From contig CBDBZL010000002.1 of assembly GCA_965213545.1 (NCBI GenBank), forward strand, positions 1,550,001-1,614,000: a DNA stretch of 64,000 nt, in the 5' to 3' direction. Below the pieces are notes generated by a model. The model saw only the letters and a list, made by a program, of their open reading frames with translations, made no database searches and was not told the DNA's origin. Position numbers and translations under genes: made by a program. This stretch comes from CBDBZL01 sp965213545 (lineage in GTDB: Bacteria > Pseudomonadota > Alphaproteobacteria > Sphingomonadales > Sphingomonadaceae). This document shows positions 62,903-64,000 of the stretch, one piece after another. How positions within the stretch are numbered: position 1 is the first letter of the stretch; each line of letters starts with the position of its first letter.

Positions 62903-63409
62903 TCAGGCCGGGCGGAACTTCATCGCCAGGCCATTGATGCAATGCCGCTTGCCGGTGGGCGCGGGCCCGTCGTCGAAAATATGCCCCAGGTGCCCCCCGC
63001 AATCGGCGCAATGCACCTCGCGGCGGGCAAAGCCCATCTTACGGTCGGTAGCGGTTCCCACCGCTCCATCCAATGCCTGGTAGAAGCTTGGCCAACCGGT
63101 GCCGCTGTCGAACTTGGTCTGCGAGGAATAGAGCGCATTGCCGCATCCCGCACACGCGAACACCCCGCGCCGCCCCTCCTTGTCGAGCGGCGAGGAATAG
63201 GGCCGTTCGGTCCCCGCCTGGCGCAGGATGCGGTATTGACCTGAACTAAGCCGCGCCTTCCACTGGGCATCCGACAATCCCTTGGGGTTGGGCTGCGCGG
63301 CATGCGCGCTGGTGCCGCAGCCAGCGGCGAGCAGCCCGGCTGCTCCCGCGCTGATCAGGAACAGCGCATCGCGGCGCCGGGCGTGTGTCGGAGTTGTCGT
63401 TCGGCTCAT
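62903..63409 (-). CDS. msrB: exported peptide-methionine (R)-S-oxide reductase
   Basis: 168 aa from ATG 63409. A twin-arginine-like leader (HARRRDALFLISAGAAG) with a lipobox-like LAAGC precedes a full MsrB domain. The zinc cysteines are in FACAGCGNALY and VHCADCGGHLGH, and the catalytic cysteine is in KRHCINGLAMKF. It reduces R-methionine sulfoxide in envelope proteins and complements the exported MsrA at 18407. It converges on the PilZ gene 8 nt away. Confidence 0.92.
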   Translation of the reverse strand: MSRTTTPTHARRRDALFLISAGAAGLLAAGCGTSAHAAQPNPKGLSDAQWKARLSSGQYRILRQAGTERPYSSPLDKEGRRGVFACAGCGNALYSSQTKFDSGTGWPSFYQALDGAVGTATDRKMGFARREVHCADCGGHLGHIFDDGPAPTGKRHCINGLAMKFRPA

Positions 63410-63819
63410 GGCGCTGCCGATTAATGCGATCGAGCCGAACCAACGCTGAACGCCGTGTGCGGGTCTGGTTGCGTTCGGTGTCCTGTCGTCTCGCTGCAAG
63501 GACGCCAGCCCAGGGCTCGGCTGCGGGCTTCATATCCCGCGCCGTAAGCGGCATACTGCAAGAAGCCGCCCCCCGCACGGCGGCCTCAAGCCATAGTCGG
63601 TAGCGGCCGCCCGCGCTGCCATTGCCCGTCAAGCCCCAGCTTAGCGCCATCGATCCTGAGTGCCCCGCCGCTCGCGCGCGCAGCGCGAGGTGCGGCATAA
63701 GCGATCACGGGAAATAATGCGCGTGCCAGCAACTCGTCCGCGGGTTTCGACCGGGTGAGTACACGATCAGGCCGCGCCGGCACCTTCGCTTTGTGGCACG
63801 GGCACGCTAGGATAGGGGT
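63410..63819. other. 410 bp without a supported gene
   Basis: GC-rich and open in several frames on both strands, as expected by chance at this GC content. No ribosome site with a family-like protein was found, and no RNA or hairpin terminator is clear. It contains the promoters of msrB and of the gene at 63820. Confidence 0.4.
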
Positions 63820-64000
63820 ATGCCAACCTCCCCGCGCCAGAAAGATCGGACGACCAGCATCGAGCGCGAGGTGGTCGCGCCGCCCAGGCCCCCCGCGGCC
63901 CCCAAGGTTAGCGAGTCGTCCGCACCATCGTCGCCCGCCAGCGGCATGCTCGACGATCTCCAGCACCGCTTGCGCAAAAAGGCGCGAGAGCTGGGTTTCG
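63820..64000 (+). CDS. start of an unknown gene (partial)
   Basis: ATG at 63820 with AGGA about 8 nt upstream; the window ends after 60 codons. The peptide begins MPTSPRQKDRTTSIEREVV, has a Pro/Ala/Ser linker, then a basic helix (MLDDLQHRLRKKARELGF). No family can be named from this part. Confidence 0.5.
   Translation, partial: MPTSPRQKDRTTSIEREVVAPPRPPAAPKVSESSAPSSPASGMLDDLQHRLRKKARELGF

Noticed and set aside
63586..63966. 126-codon minus-strand frame near the right end
   Set aside because: It opposes a better-supported start at 63820 and has no recognisable domain; typical of high-GC chance frames.

Overview
The window reads as a high-GC alphaproteobacterial chromosome, most likely a sphingomonad (Sphingomonadales). 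The signs are a methionine synthase split into two genes, an rpe - heparinase-like - purH order, large TonB-dependent receptors, exported MsrA/MsrB, and dispersed GTCATGCCGGA-type palindromes. This is inferred from gene content; no rRNA is present to confirm it.

Left host segment (1-21655). A fragment of an acyl-CoA dehydrogenase is followed by a one-carbon locus. On the minus strand, an ArsR-methyltransferase fusion of the SahR type is translationally coupled to gcvT, then gcvH, gcvPA and gcvPB. Divergently on the plus strand lie metF, metH N-terminal part, a GNAT gene and metH C-terminal part, nearly all overlapping by 4 nt. The divergent promoter holds two matching 22-bp inverted repeats that look like SahR operators. 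After that come an M20 amidohydrolase, a DUF2141 protein, rpe, a heparinase-like gene, purH, msrA, a Fur/Zur regulator and dxs.

Accessory segment (about 21.7-56.2 kb). It begins with a plasmid repA and ends with a plasmid parA (one in-frame stop) preceded by an iteron array. repA, oriV and parA would be neighbours if the segment were circular, so I read it as an integrated plasmid opened between oriV and repA. It carries a dead Tn3-family element, fragments of IS3, IS110 and IS5 elements, a tyrosine recombinase, and a VapBC-like pair with a damaged antitoxin and substituted toxin residues.

Its cargo is catabolic. Block A (27.2-37.7 kb) has a TonB receptor, an acetylpolyamine-amidohydrolase-like enzyme and an MHS transporter, divergent from a DUF1554 lipoprotein, a Tat-exported flavoprotein resembling spermidine dehydrogenase, an unknown 174-aa protein, an Asp-box propeller and an isochorismatase-fold hydrolase. 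Block B (37.8-50 kb) has a LigM/DesA-type tetrahydrofolate-dependent O-demethylase with its own MetF and PurU, a HutC-type regulator, a DMT exporter, RidA, an aromatic-aldehyde-type dehydrogenase, an aryl-alcohol-type dehydrogenase, a second TonB receptor and an AhpD-like protein. A shared CTTGTA-N4-CA(A/T) motif upstream of four of these units suggests one regulon. Together they could import a methoxylated (perhaps amine-linked) compound, demethylate it and recycle the methyl group to formate.

Right host segment (about 56.3-64 kb). A RelE/ParE-type toxin-antitoxin pair, an alpha/beta hydrolase, a DUF3429 membrane protein, an internally deleted amidohydrolase, a POT peptide transporter, a short GntR regulator, IHF beta, tRNA-Leu(UAA), a double-PilZ protein, exported MsrB and the start of an unknown gene.
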